A stretch of 64,000 nucleotides of DNA from Algoriphagus ornithinivorans (GTDB taxonomy: Bacteria; Bacteroidota; Bacteroidia; Cytophagales; Cyclobacteriaceae). Each line of letters begins with the position of its first letter. Positions within the stretch are counted from its first letter, which is position 1. This document shows positions 51,998 to 59,614 of the stretch, in pieces. A program made the position numbers and the translations under genes. Location of the stretch: positions 413,210 to 477,209 of the forward strand of contig NZ_FOVW01000002.1 in the NCBI RefSeq assembly GCF_900115305.1, given 5' to 3'. The notes beneath the pieces are model-generated. The model was given only the letters and a program-made list of their open reading frames with translations, was not told the DNA's origin and ran no database searches.

Positions 51998-52703
51998 AAC
52001 AATTACCTTCCATATCGCAGCTATCTCCTGAATCAGCTGAATTCATGATAATAGGATTGTTTTCTTTGGAGTATTCTGACCAGGCCTTTTCTAAAGTTTG
52101 ATCAAATACCTCATCAGGCTGCGCACCGGAGATTCCAAACTTCCTGTCAAAAACAAAGAAAGGAACCCCGCTTACTCCTATCAATCTAGATTCATAGATG
52201 TCTTTTTCTACATCTTCAAACAGTTGATCGCTAGATAGCATTTCCAGAATAGTTTTTTCATCGAGTCCTACTTCTTTTCCCAAAGCAGCCAACGTATTCG
52301 CATCGTCTATATTGAGACCATCAGTAAAGTAAGCTTGCAGTAATCGCTCCTTCATTTGGTCTCCTTTTCCCTGCTGCTGAGCTAAGTGAATCAAACGATG
52401 TCCATTCTTAGTATTGGCAACGACTGTCTTGTCATAATTAAAGACCAAACCCTCTTGAATGGCCATGTTTTTAACATAAGAAACAGCTTCATTGGCTTGA
52501 GTCATTGACCAACCTTTGTTTTTCGCCAAATTCTCAATAGTGGAGATGGAAGGGTTAGTTTTCTCATCAGGATTCAATTGGAAGCTTTTCCATTCTATTT
52601 TAATGGAGTTTTGATGGAGAAATTTGCTTAAAGCTCTTTCTAATTTTCTTTTACCGATATAGCAGAAAGGACAAACGATGTCCGACCAGATTTCAATTTT
52701 CAT
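51996..52703 (-). CDS. DsbA family oxidoreductase, FrnE-like
   Basis: A 235-residue thioredoxin-fold protein without signal peptide. The active site CPFC is at 11-14 (WSDIVCPFCYIGKRKLERAL), a DsbA helical insert follows, and GVSGVPFFVFDRKFGISGAQPDEVF carries the cis-Pro. The C terminus has two further Cys (DSGDSCDMEGNC). FrnE-type proteins act as disulfide isomerases or oxidoreductases in the cytoplasm, often linked to oxidative stress. The gene converges with the SMP-30 gene and lies opposite the zinc-ribbon gene. Confidence 0.88.
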   Translation of the reverse strand: MKIEIWSDIVCPFCYIGKRKLERALSKFLHQNSIKIEWKSFQLNPDEKTNPSISTIENLAKNKGWSMTQANEAVSYVKNMAIQEGLVFNYDKTVVANTKNGHRLIHLAQQQGKGDQMKERLLQAYFTDGLNIDDANTLAALGKEVGLDEKTILEMLSSDQLFEDVEKDIYESRLIGVSGVPFFVFDRKFGISGAQPDEVFDQTLEKAWSEYSKENNPIIMNSADSGDSCDMEGNC

Positions 52704-52736
52704 AGATTTTGACTTAATTACTGGTAGAAATCAAAT

Positions 52737-52919
52737 TTGAATCAAAAGAGTTCGCTAGCCATTTTGAAAAAGAAAGAATGTCCCTCCTGTGCCATGGAAA
52801 TAGATGAGAAGGCAAAAGTTTGTCCCATCTGTCAGTTTGAATTTCCAAAAAGATCTCCTTGGATCACCTGGGTTGCCCTACTCCTTCTTTTTATCTGGAT
52901 TATCAGCTATATCCTTTAA
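52737..52919 (+). CDS. small zinc-ribbon protein with C-terminal membrane anchor
   Basis: A protein of up to 60 residues. Two Cys pairs (CPSC and CPIC, 15 residues apart) form a zinc ribbon, and the last 20 residues (WITWVALLLLFIWIISYIL) are a membrane segment. No in-frame ATG stands in front of the ribbon; starts are a TTG at 52737 or the TTG at 52764, which gives a protein of 51 residues beginning just before the first CPSC. It ends 11 bases before the aminotransferase gene. Zinc-ribbon/TM proteins of this kind are common and mostly uncharacterised. Confidence 0.55.
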   Translation: MNQKSSLAILKKKECPSCAMEIDEKAKVCPICQFEFPKRSPWITWVALLLLFIWIISYIL

Positions 52920-52929
52920 GACATACCCT

Positions 52930-54183
52930 ATGAACAAACGCGCATTTCTAAAATCCTTGGCCTTTTTAGGGATTTCTTCCGGCTCCATATTTTCTGCAAA
53001 AGCCCAAAAACAGGGGTTTACCGAAATTGACTTTGAGTCCGACTCTTTGTGGGAACAGATCAGAGCTGGCTATAAATTGAAGCCAGATTATATCAATTTG
53101 GAAAATGGGTACTATTGTTTTTTACCGGAGGAAACTCTGGAAAAGTATATAGCTCATATCCGGGAAGTTAATTATCAGGGCTCTCACTATATGAGGACTG
53201 TTCAATGGGAAAATAAAGCCAAAAGCGCAGCCATGCTGGCCGAATTGGTAGGTGCATCTCCTGAGGAAGTTGCAATTACCAGAAACACTACCGAATCTCT
53301 GGACTTGATTATTTCTGGTTATCCGTGGAATTCTGGAGATGAAGCCATCATGTCCAATCAGGATTATGGGAGTATGCTGAATATGTTTGAATTAGCATCT
53401 AGGAGACACGGTGTCAAGGTCAAAAAAATAGATATACCCATGCACCCGGAGACAGATGAAGAGGTCGTGGCAGTGTATGAGCAAGCCATTACTCCTGCCA
53501 CCAAATTGATGATGGTTCCTCATATTGTGAATATTACCGGTCATATTCTTCCTATTAAAAAAATATGTGATATGGCTCATTCGCATGGCGTGGAAGTGAT
53601 GGTGGATGGAGCTCATGCTGTTGGGCATTTCCAGTTTAATATGAATGAGCTAGATTGTGATTACTACGGAAGTAGCCTTCACAAATGGCTAAGTGTGCCT
53701 CTAGGTGCTGGGCTTCTTTATGTTAAAAAGGGGAAATCCAGTAAAATAAAGCCTTTATTGGCACCTTACGAATTGGATAGAGAAGGAATCCTCAATTTAA
53801 ACCATACAGGAACCCATCCAGTAGCAACTGACTTGGCTGTGATTAATGCGATTGAGTTCCATAATAAAATAGGTAGTAAAAGAAAGGAGGACCGCTTGAG
53901 ATATATTCAGCGCTATTGGTCGGATCAGGTCAGAGATCTCCCCAATGTTCAAGTCAATACACCTCAAGCAATCCAAAGGTCCTGTGCTATCGCTAATGTA
54001 GGAATTGAAAGCATGAAGCCTGCTGATTTGGCCAAACGTCTGATTGAGGATTTTCAAATATTTACAGTTGCAATAGATGGTGCCGGTGTAAAAGGATGCA
54101 GAATTTCTCCGAATGTGTATACTTCCGAAAAAGAGTTGGATCAATTTGTACTGGCTATCAAAACTTTATCAGGGAATACTTAG
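52930..54183 (+). CDS. exported class V aminotransferase-fold PLP protein
   Basis: A 417-residue protein of the isopenicillin N epimerase/cysteine desulfurase-like fold. An N-terminal export signal (KRAFLKSLAFLGISSGSIFSAKAQ) resembles a Tat leader with only one Arg after Lys. PLP-site features are ITRNTTESLDLIISG, MVDGAHAVGHF (PLP Asp and His) and the Schiff-base Lys in GSSLHKWLSVPLGAG. There is no active-site Cys in the desulfurase position, so an aminotransferase or epimerase role is more likely. The frame is open from 52804, but 52930 is chosen for the signal peptide. The 375-base gap that follows holds the arginine leader. Confidence 0.82.
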   Translation: MNKRAFLKSLAFLGISSGSIFSAKAQKQGFTEIDFESDSLWEQIRAGYKLKPDYINLENGYYCFLPEETLEKYIAHIREVNYQGSHYMRTVQWENKAKSAAMLAELVGASPEEVAITRNTTESLDLIISGYPWNSGDEAIMSNQDYGSMLNMFELASRRHGVKVKKIDIPMHPETDEEVVAVYEQAITPATKLMMVPHIVNITGHILPIKKICDMAHSHGVEVMVDGAHAVGHFQFNMNELDCDYYGSSLHKWLSVPLGAGLLYVKKGKSSKIKPLLAPYELDREGILNLNHTGTHPVATDLAVINAIEFHNKIGSKRKEDRLRYIQRYWSDQVRDLPNVQVNTPQAIQRSCAIANVGIESMKPADLAKRLIEDFQIFTVAIDGAGVKGCRISPNVYTSEKELDQFVLAIKTLSGNT

Positions 54184-54191
54184 AATAAATG

Positions 54192-54206
54192 CCAAATAAT
54201 ATTTGG
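54192..54206. other. inverted repeat CCAAATA-A-TATTTGG
   Basis: A 7-bp inverted repeat with one central base lies eight bases after the aminotransferase stop. It has no T-run, so it may be an operator or an mRNA end. Nothing else stands out between it and the arginine promoter. Confidence 0.35.
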
Positions 54207-54293
54207 TAATTTAGGATAAGAGGGAAGAAAGGCTTGTTTGCCTATGTCATTTTTAAAGAAGTTCAAGAAATTTTAAATTTTTGAAAAATTTTC

Positions 54294-54324
54294 TTGCAAT
54301 TCCTTTTCAAAGCATTCAACTTTG
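54294..54324 (+). promoter_or_regulatory. promoter of the arginine operon
   Basis: TTG at 54294-54296 and CAACTTTG at 54317-54324 (one mismatch to TAnnTTTG) are 20 bases apart. The leader ORF starts 13 bases after the box, the same distance as for other promoter and ATG pairs in this window. Confidence 0.6.
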
Positions 54325-54337
54325 CGACCCTATTCAA

Positions 54338-54457
54338 ATGATTAACACTGTAAAAATAGCGCCAAGAACCAATCACACGTTACCACTAACGTTGTGTCTT
54401 GCTGCGAATTTACTTTTTTCTCCATCTAGGAGGCACAGGTTCTTTTTCAGGGTTTGA
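54338..54457 (+). CDS. arginine-rich leader peptide of the arginine operon
   Basis: A 39-codon ORF with ATG at 54338 and TGA at 54455-54457, 101 bases before the first structural gene. It begins MINTVKIAPRTN and ends RRHRFFFRV. Four of its five Arg codons are AGG and fall in the last nine codons (54428-54451); the fifth is AGA at residue 10. The final codons lie in the 5' strand of a hairpin (54448-54462). This is the layout of a ribosome attenuation leader: with little charged tRNA-Arg, the ribosome stalls on the AGG cluster and changes RNA folding downstream. Not seen in any database by me; the call rests on position, codon content and hairpins. Confidence 0.7.
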   Translation: MINTVKIAPRTNHTLPLTLCLAANLLFSPSRRHRFFFRV

Positions 54458-54558
54458 CCCTGTAGTATTTCTGGTTTTCCTACGCGGAAAACTACCCCGG
54501 CAAATTTTCCCTCTTAATCATTTATTAAAACCAATCCGGCCTATCGGATTTTCAATTC
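54374..54558 (+). promoter_or_regulatory. structured leader RNA (attenuator) of the arginine operon
   Basis: Hairpins: ACGTTA/TAACGT (54377-54392); CAGGGT/ACCCTG (54448-54462); GTTTTCC/GGAAAAC (54474-54492); AATCCG/CGGATT (54533-54550), eight bases before the ATG. Two alternative pairings compete: ACAGG (54435-54439) with CCTGT (54459-54463), which excludes the second hairpin, and GGAAAA (54486-54491) with TTTTCC (54505-54510), which excludes the third. No hairpin has a long T-run, so premature termination or blocking of translation are both possible. The stretch holds no other gene than the leader ORF. Confidence 0.6.
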
Positions 54559-55254
54559 ATGCCTAAAGCCATGGAAGAAATTTCATTTAAAATCCTTGTT
54601 GCAGACCCTTCTCACAAAATCTATTCTGAGGTGATCACTGACGAGATGGCTAATTCAGCCAAAGCTCGTGGAACAGGAATAGCGAAAAGAAGTCCAGCCT
54701 ATATAGAAACCAAGATGGATGAAGGGAAAGCAATCATTGCTCTAACTTCAGACGGAGTTTGGGCGGGCTTTTGTTATATTGAAGCTTGGGGACATGGAAA
54801 GTATGTGGCCAATTCAGGGCTTATAGTTTCTCCTGAATTCAGAAAATATGGGCTAGCCAGAAAAATCAAGCAGGAAATTTTCAAATTAAGCCGTTTGAAA
54901 TATCCCGATTCCAAGATTTTCGGATTGACTACAGGAGCTGCTGTAATGAAAATCAATTCTGAGTTGGGCTATATCCCTGTTTCTTATTCTGACCTGACAG
55001 ATGATAATGAATTCTGGAAGGGGTGTCAGAGCTGTATCAATTATGAGATTTTGATGGCTAAAAACAGACAAAACTGTCTTTGTACAGCCATGCTTTATGA
55101 TCCACATGCCAAGAAAAATCAAATGGCAGAATTGGCTTTAAGACAAGATTTTAAAAAGAAAATCAAATTATTTGACCGCTGGGTCAGATTAAAAAAATAT
55201 GTGATGCTCAAGCTGAATAAAACCAAAAACGCAGCAACAAGCATTTTCCTTTAA
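54559..55254 (+). CDS. GNAT acyltransferase of the arginine operon (probable N-acylglutamate synthase)
   Basis: A 231-residue GNAT protein. The acyl-CoA motif is VSPEFRKYGLARKIKQEIFKLS (motif A, R/Q-x-x-G-x-G/A replaced by RKYGLA), preceded by FCYIEAWGHGKYVANSGLIV, with a C-terminal Cys-rich segment (CQSCINYEILMAKNRQNCLC). It is the first structural gene of a full arginine cluster that lacks argA and argJ, so it most likely acylates glutamate (acetyl or succinyl). An in-frame ATG at 54574 is an alternative start. The assignment to the first step is by context, not by motif. Confidence 0.8.
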   Translation: MPKAMEEISFKILVADPSHKIYSEVITDEMANSAKARGTGIAKRSPAYIETKMDEGKAIIALTSDGVWAGFCYIEAWGHGKYVANSGLIVSPEFRKYGLARKIKQEIFKLSRLKYPDSKIFGLTTGAAVMKINSELGYIPVSYSDLTDDNEFWKGCQSCINYEILMAKNRQNCLCTAMLYDPHAKKNQMAELALRQDFKKKIKLFDRWVRLKKYVMLKLNKTKNAATSIFL

Positions 55255-55286
55255 TCATCTCAAACCTATTTGGAACCCCTTATATT

Positions 55287-56480
55287 ATGAAAAAAGTTGT
55301 TTTAGCTTATAGCGGAGGCCTTGATACCACATTCTGTGCCTTACATCTATCCAAGGATTTAGGCTATGAAGTTCATGCGGTTTTGGTAAATACTGGAGGC
55401 TTTTCTCCTGAAGAGCTTCAGGCAATTGAAAGCAGGGCAAAAAGTCTGGGCATCGCTTCATTTAAAATATTAGAAGTAGTTGATACTTATTATCAAGAGG
55501 TTATCAAGTATCTGGTATTTGGGAATGTATTAAAAAACCAGACCTATCCCCTATCTGTATCTGCTGAGAGAATTTTGCAGGCAAAATCATTGGCTGAATA
55601 TGCCAAATCAATCGGAGCTAAAGCTGTTGCACATGGATCCACAGGTGCCGGAAATGATCAGGTAAGATTTGACATGATTTTTCAGACGATTGTTCCTGAT
55701 ATTGAAATCATCACCCCTATTCGTGATCTGAAACTTTCGCGCCAGGAAGAAATTGAATACCTGAAGAAGCACGGAGTTTCTATGAACTTTGAAAAAGCTG
55801 CTTATTCTATCAATAAGGGTATTTGGGGAACTTCTGTAGGTGGAAAAGAGACATTGACTTCATCCGAATATTTACCGGAAGAAGCTTGGCCTACACAAGC
55901 GACTGAAAAAGAAGCAAAAGAAATAAAATTGACTTTCGTTCAAGGTGAACTTAAGGGAGTCAATGGTGAGCAATTTGATAATCCCGTAGACGCTATTCAG
56001 AAGGTTCAGGCCTTGGCATCCCCATTTGGAATTGGACGTGATATTCATGTTGGTGACACGATTATTGGGATTAAAGGAAGGGTTGGCTTTGAAGCAGCAG
56101 GGCCTTTGATCATTATTAAGGCTCATCAACTCTTGGAAAAGCATACTTTGACCAAATGGCAACTTTTCTGGAAAAATCAGCAGGCTGAATTTTATGGAAA
56201 CCACCTTCATGAAGGTCATTACTTGGACCCTGTCATGAGAAACTTGGAAGCCTTTATGCAAAGTACCCAAGAGTTTGTGAGTGGTGATGTCAGAGTATTG
56301 TTGCAGCCTTACCGTTTTACGCTATTGGGGATACATTCAGCCCACGACTTGATGTCCAATAAGTTCGGTAGCTACGGAGAAATGAACAAAGGCTATACCG
56401 GTGAGGATGTGAAAGGTTTTACCAGAATATTGGGCAATCAAACAGCTATTTTCCATCAAGTAAATTCTGGCAATGACTAA
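55287..56480 (+). CDS. argG: argininosuccinate synthase
   Basis: A 397-residue enzyme joining citrulline and aspartate at the cost of ATP. The PP-loop AYSGGLDTTFCALHL opens the protein, followed by AHGSTGAGNDQVRFD and SINKGIWGTSVGGKE, all typical. The length is normal. The last eight bases overlap argC. The order GNAT-argG-argC-argD-argF'-argB-argE-argH is that seen in Bacteroidota arginine clusters. Confidence 0.95.
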   Translation: MKKVVLAYSGGLDTTFCALHLSKDLGYEVHAVLVNTGGFSPEELQAIESRAKSLGIASFKILEVVDTYYQEVIKYLVFGNVLKNQTYPLSVSAERILQAKSLAEYAKSIGAKAVAHGSTGAGNDQVRFDMIFQTIVPDIEIITPIRDLKLSRQEEIEYLKKHGVSMNFEKAAYSINKGIWGTSVGGKETLTSSEYLPEEAWPTQATEKEAKEIKLTFVQGELKGVNGEQFDNPVDAIQKVQALASPFGIGRDIHVGDTIIGIKGRVGFEAAGPLIIIKAHQLLEKHTLTKWQLFWKNQQAEFYGNHLHEGHYLDPVMRNLEAFMQSTQEFVSGDVRVLLQPYRFTLLGIHSAHDLMSNKFGSYGEMNKGYTGEDVKGFTRILGNQTAIFHQVNSGND

Positions 56481-57441
56481 AATCAAAACAGCCATTATTG
56501 GTGCAGCAGGATATACTGGTGGAGAGCTACTGAGATTACTGGTTCATCATCCTCAGTGTGAATTGGTTTATGTGCATTCTAATAGTCAAAAAGGTCTGCC
56601 TGTAACTTCTGTTCATCCTGATCTTATTGGAGATTGTGATTTGGTATTTACAGATCAAGTTCAAACAGAAGGAATAGAAGCTGTATTCCTGGGGCTTCCG
56701 CATGGTGAAACGAAGGGCTTTTTAGAAAATCATTCCTTTTCTGATCAAACAGTAATCATAGACTTATCCACTGACTTTAGAGATGAGTCTAATGGGTTTA
56801 TTTATGGACTTCCTGAGATAAACAAAAATCGAATTCAATCCTCAAAAAGAATTGCTAATCCTGGTTGTTTTGCAACAGGTATTCAATTGGCTTTACTTCC
56901 GGCTATTTCAAAAGGTTGGGTAAAAGAAACCTTGCATCTATCAGGAATCACTGGAAGTACCGGAGCGGGAAAAAAGCTGGCAAAAACATCTCATTTCAGT
57001 TATAGAACAGGCAATATGTCTGTCTATAAACTCTTCAATCATCAGCATTTGAAAGAGATCAAGCAGACTTTCAATCAGGTTAATTTATCCTATGATTCTG
57101 AGATACTGTTTGTACCATATCGAGGTAATTTCTCCAGAGGAATCTGGATTACGGCTTACTTTCCATTTGAGGGAACTCAGGATGAGGCGGTAAAGGCCTA
57201 TCAGGAATTTTATCAGGATGCAGCTTTTACTTTCGTTTCGGAGCAAGATATTGATTTGAAGCAGGCCGTAAATACTAATAAATGTATTCTTCATGTTCAA
57301 AAACAAGAAGGGCAATTGGTAATCTATTCCGCCATAGATAATTTGTTGAAAGGAGCATCCGGCCAGGCAGTTCAAAATTTCAATCTAGCTTTTGGATTGG
57401 ATGAAAAAACCGGACTGAATTTAAAATCTATTGCTTTCTAA
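56473..57441 (+). CDS. argC: N-acyl-gamma-glutamyl-phosphate reductase
   Basis: A 322-residue NADPH reductase for the third step. The Rossmann motif AAIGAAGYTGGELLRLL-like segment reads IIGAAGYTGGELLRL, the active-site Cys lies in NPGCFATG, and HLSGITGSTGAGKKL and the C-terminal NLLKGASGQAVQNFNL are characteristic. In this variant pathway the substrate is the acetyl or succinyl form. It overlaps argG by eight bases and is 58 bases before argD. Confidence 0.94.
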   Translation: MTKIKTAIIGAAGYTGGELLRLLVHHPQCELVYVHSNSQKGLPVTSVHPDLIGDCDLVFTDQVQTEGIEAVFLGLPHGETKGFLENHSFSDQTVIIDLSTDFRDESNGFIYGLPEINKNRIQSSKRIANPGCFATGIQLALLPAISKGWVKETLHLSGITGSTGAGKKLAKTSHFSYRTGNMSVYKLFNHQHLKEIKQTFNQVNLSYDSEILFVPYRGNFSRGIWITAYFPFEGTQDEAVKAYQEFYQDAAFTFVSEQDIDLKQAVNTNKCILHVQKQEGQLVIYSAIDNLLKGASGQAVQNFNLAFGLDEKTGLNLKSIAF

Positions 57442-57499
57442 TAGTAAAGACCCAACAAAGCTTAGATTACTCGAAGCTTTTTAATCAATCAAAAACAGA

Positions 57500-58633
57500 A
57501 TGAATCTATTTGATGTATATCCCCTAATTCCAGTGACTATTGCTAAGGCAGAAGGGTCAAAACTTTGGGATGATGAAGGAAATCAATATTTGGATTTGTA
57601 TGGTGGTCATGCTGTAATTTCCATTGGACATACCCATCCGCATTATGTGAAGAGGATTCAGGATCAATTGAATCAGATTGCATTTTATTCAAACTCTATT
57701 CAGATCCCTATTCAAAAAGCCTATGCAGCTAAGTTGGGAGAATTGTCTTGCTTGCACCAGTACCAATTATTCTTGTGCAACTCGGGAGCTGAAGCGAATG
57801 AAAATGCAATAAAAATGGCCTCCTTTGCAACTGGAAAATCAGGTTTTATTGCTTATTCAGGCTCATTCCATGGCAGAACCTCCGGAGCGGTGGCTTTGAC
57901 AGATAATCCAAAAATTGTAGCTCCCTGTAATGAAAGATCCGATTTCCATATTCTTCCTTTCGGGGATTTGGATGCTACTGAGGAGCTTTTAAAATCAGAA
58001 TCCATCGCTGGAATAATCATTGAAGGTATTCAGGGTGTTGGCGGAATACAAGTACCTTCTTCATCCTTTTTGAAGGGATTGGATAAGCTTTGCAAAGCAT
58101 ATGGTTCAAAGCTGATTTTGGATGAAGTACAATCTGGGTTTAGTAGAACTGGTCGTTTTTTCGCTCATCAGTGGGTAGAGGGATTGATGCCTGATTTGAT
58201 TACCATGGCTAAGGGAATGGGTAATGGATTTCCTATTGGGGGGCTGCTTATTTCCCCTGAATTCAAATCCAGTTATGGCTTGCTAGGAACCACTTTTGGA
58301 GGGAATCATTTAGCCTGTGCTGCTGGATTAGCTGTTTTGGAAGTTATTGAAAAAGAGGGATTGCAAAACAAAGCCTTGGAGCTAGGTGACAAATTAAAAG
58401 AAGAGCTAAAAGCCATCCCACAGATTCAGGAAGTCAGAGGAAAAGGCTTAATGATTGGAATCGATTTGAATAGAGATGCTGGACCTGTTCGTTCTGAATT
58501 AGTATCTAAATACAAAATTTTTACTGGTTCTGCTGCAAATAAACAGACTATTCGTCTTCTACCACCCTTGTCCATTGAATGGAATCAGTTAAATTCGTTT
58601 ATAGTCGCAATAAAAGAAATCCTAAGTAATTAA
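57500..58633 (+). CDS. argD: acylornithine aminotransferase
   Basis: A 377-residue class III PLP aminotransferase. YGGHAVISIGHTHPHYVKRI, FCNSGAEANENAIKMA-like FLCNSGAEANENAIKM, FHGRTSGAVALT, LILDEVQSGFSRTGRFF (PLP Asp) and TMAKGMGNGFPIGG (PLP Lys) are all present. It makes N-acylornithine from the semialdehyde and glutamate. The length is short but standard for ArgD of this group. It is ten bases from the transcarbamylase gene. Confidence 0.93.
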   Translation: MNLFDVYPLIPVTIAKAEGSKLWDDEGNQYLDLYGGHAVISIGHTHPHYVKRIQDQLNQIAFYSNSIQIPIQKAYAAKLGELSCLHQYQLFLCNSGAEANENAIKMASFATGKSGFIAYSGSFHGRTSGAVALTDNPKIVAPCNERSDFHILPFGDLDATEELLKSESIAGIIIEGIQGVGGIQVPSSSFLKGLDKLCKAYGSKLILDEVQSGFSRTGRFFAHQWVEGLMPDLITMAKGMGNGFPIGGLLISPEFKSSYGLLGTTFGGNHLACAAGLAVLEVIEKEGLQNKALELGDKLKEELKAIPQIQEVRGKGLMIGIDLNRDAGPVRSELVSKYKIFTGSAANKQTIRLLPPLSIEWNQLNSFIVAIKEILSN

Positions 58634-58642
58634 CCTTTTTCA

Positions 58643-59599
58643 ATGAATTCTGCATTAAGACACTTCACCAAATTTGAATCCAAAGAACTGGGATCCAAAC
58701 TGATTGAATCAGCCTTATCCTACAAAGCTGATCCCAGAAAAGATATATCTAAAGGAACTGGAAAAAGGATCGGATGTATTTTTTTGAATCCTTCTTTAAG
58801 AACTCGAGTATCAACTCAACTGGCAGCCCAAAACCTCGGAATGGAACCCATAGTCCTAAATATGGATAAGGAAGGCTGGGCATTGGAAATGAAGGAAGGT
58901 GCTATCATGAATAAAGGTACGGTCGAGCATATCAAAGATGCTGCAGGAGTCTTGGGTTCTTATTTTGATATATTGGCAATCAGGGCTTTTCCCACGTTGA
59001 CCAATAGAGAAGAAGATATCAATGACTTCGCCTTTGGGCAGTTTGTGAAATATTCCGGTAAGCCTGTTATCAGTCTGGAGTCAGCAATTAGGCATCCTTT
59101 ACAGAGTTTAGCAGATCAGATTACTATTCAGGAAAATTTAAAAAATATAAAAAAGCCAAAGGTTGTATTAACCTGGGCGCCCCATATTAAGGCTATTCCT
59201 CATGCGGTTGCAAATAGTTTTGCTGAATGGACTTTGGGTATGGGCCATGATTTAACGATCACCCATCCTGAGGGATACGAACTTGACCCTATGTTTACTC
59301 AAGGTGCGAAAATCGAGCATGATCAGTCAAGAGCATTGGAAGATGCAGACTTTGTGTACGTTAAAAACTGGTCTTCCTTCAATGATTATGGGAAAATCCT
59401 TTCCACAGATCCTAAATGGATGCTAACTGAAAAGCATTTGAGAAATGCACCTGATGCCAAGGTGATGCATTGTTTGCCAGTAAGACGGAACTTGGAACTT
59501 TCTGATGAGATTTTGGATGGCTCAAGATCTTTGGTTCAGAGGCAGGCAGAAAACAGAATTTATGCTGCTCAATCCGTGATAAGCCATATATTAGGATAG
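58643..59599 (+). CDS. argF': N-succinylornithine/N-acetylornithine carbamoyltransferase
   Basis: A 318-residue transcarbamylase of the ArgF' group, not the classical ornithine type. The carbamoyl-phosphate loop is NPSLRTRVSTQLA, the distinctive segment is EGAIMNKGTVEHIKDAAGVLGSYFDILAIRAFP, and RHPLQSLADQ and MHCLPVRRNLE follow. The residue before EHI is Val94; Glu at this place gives acetylornithine and Pro gives succinylornithine use in the characterised enzymes, and I recall that Val substitution also favours succinyl. The product would be N-succinylcitrulline or N-acetylcitrulline. It lies between argD and argB. Confidence 0.9.
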   Translation: MNSALRHFTKFESKELGSKLIESALSYKADPRKDISKGTGKRIGCIFLNPSLRTRVSTQLAAQNLGMEPIVLNMDKEGWALEMKEGAIMNKGTVEHIKDAAGVLGSYFDILAIRAFPTLTNREEDINDFAFGQFVKYSGKPVISLESAIRHPLQSLADQITIQENLKNIKKPKVVLTWAPHIKAIPHAVANSFAEWTLGMGHDLTITHPEGYELDPMFTQGAKIEHDQSRALEDADFVYVKNWSSFNDYGKILSTDPKWMLTEKHLRNAPDAKVMHCLPVRRNLELSDEILDGSRSLVQRQAENRIYAAQSVISHILG

Positions 59600-59614
59600 T
59601 ATATACTCAAGCCT

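Noticed and set aside
52804..52929. Longer start of the class V aminotransferase-fold protein
   Set aside because: It overlaps the zinc-ribbon gene in another frame, and the export signal begins at 52930.
54428..54433. AGGAGG as a strong Shine-Dalgarno sequence in the arginine leader
   Set aside because: No start codon follows at a usable distance, and these bases are the tandem Arg codons of the leader ORF. Strong Shine-Dalgarno sites are not the rule in this genome.
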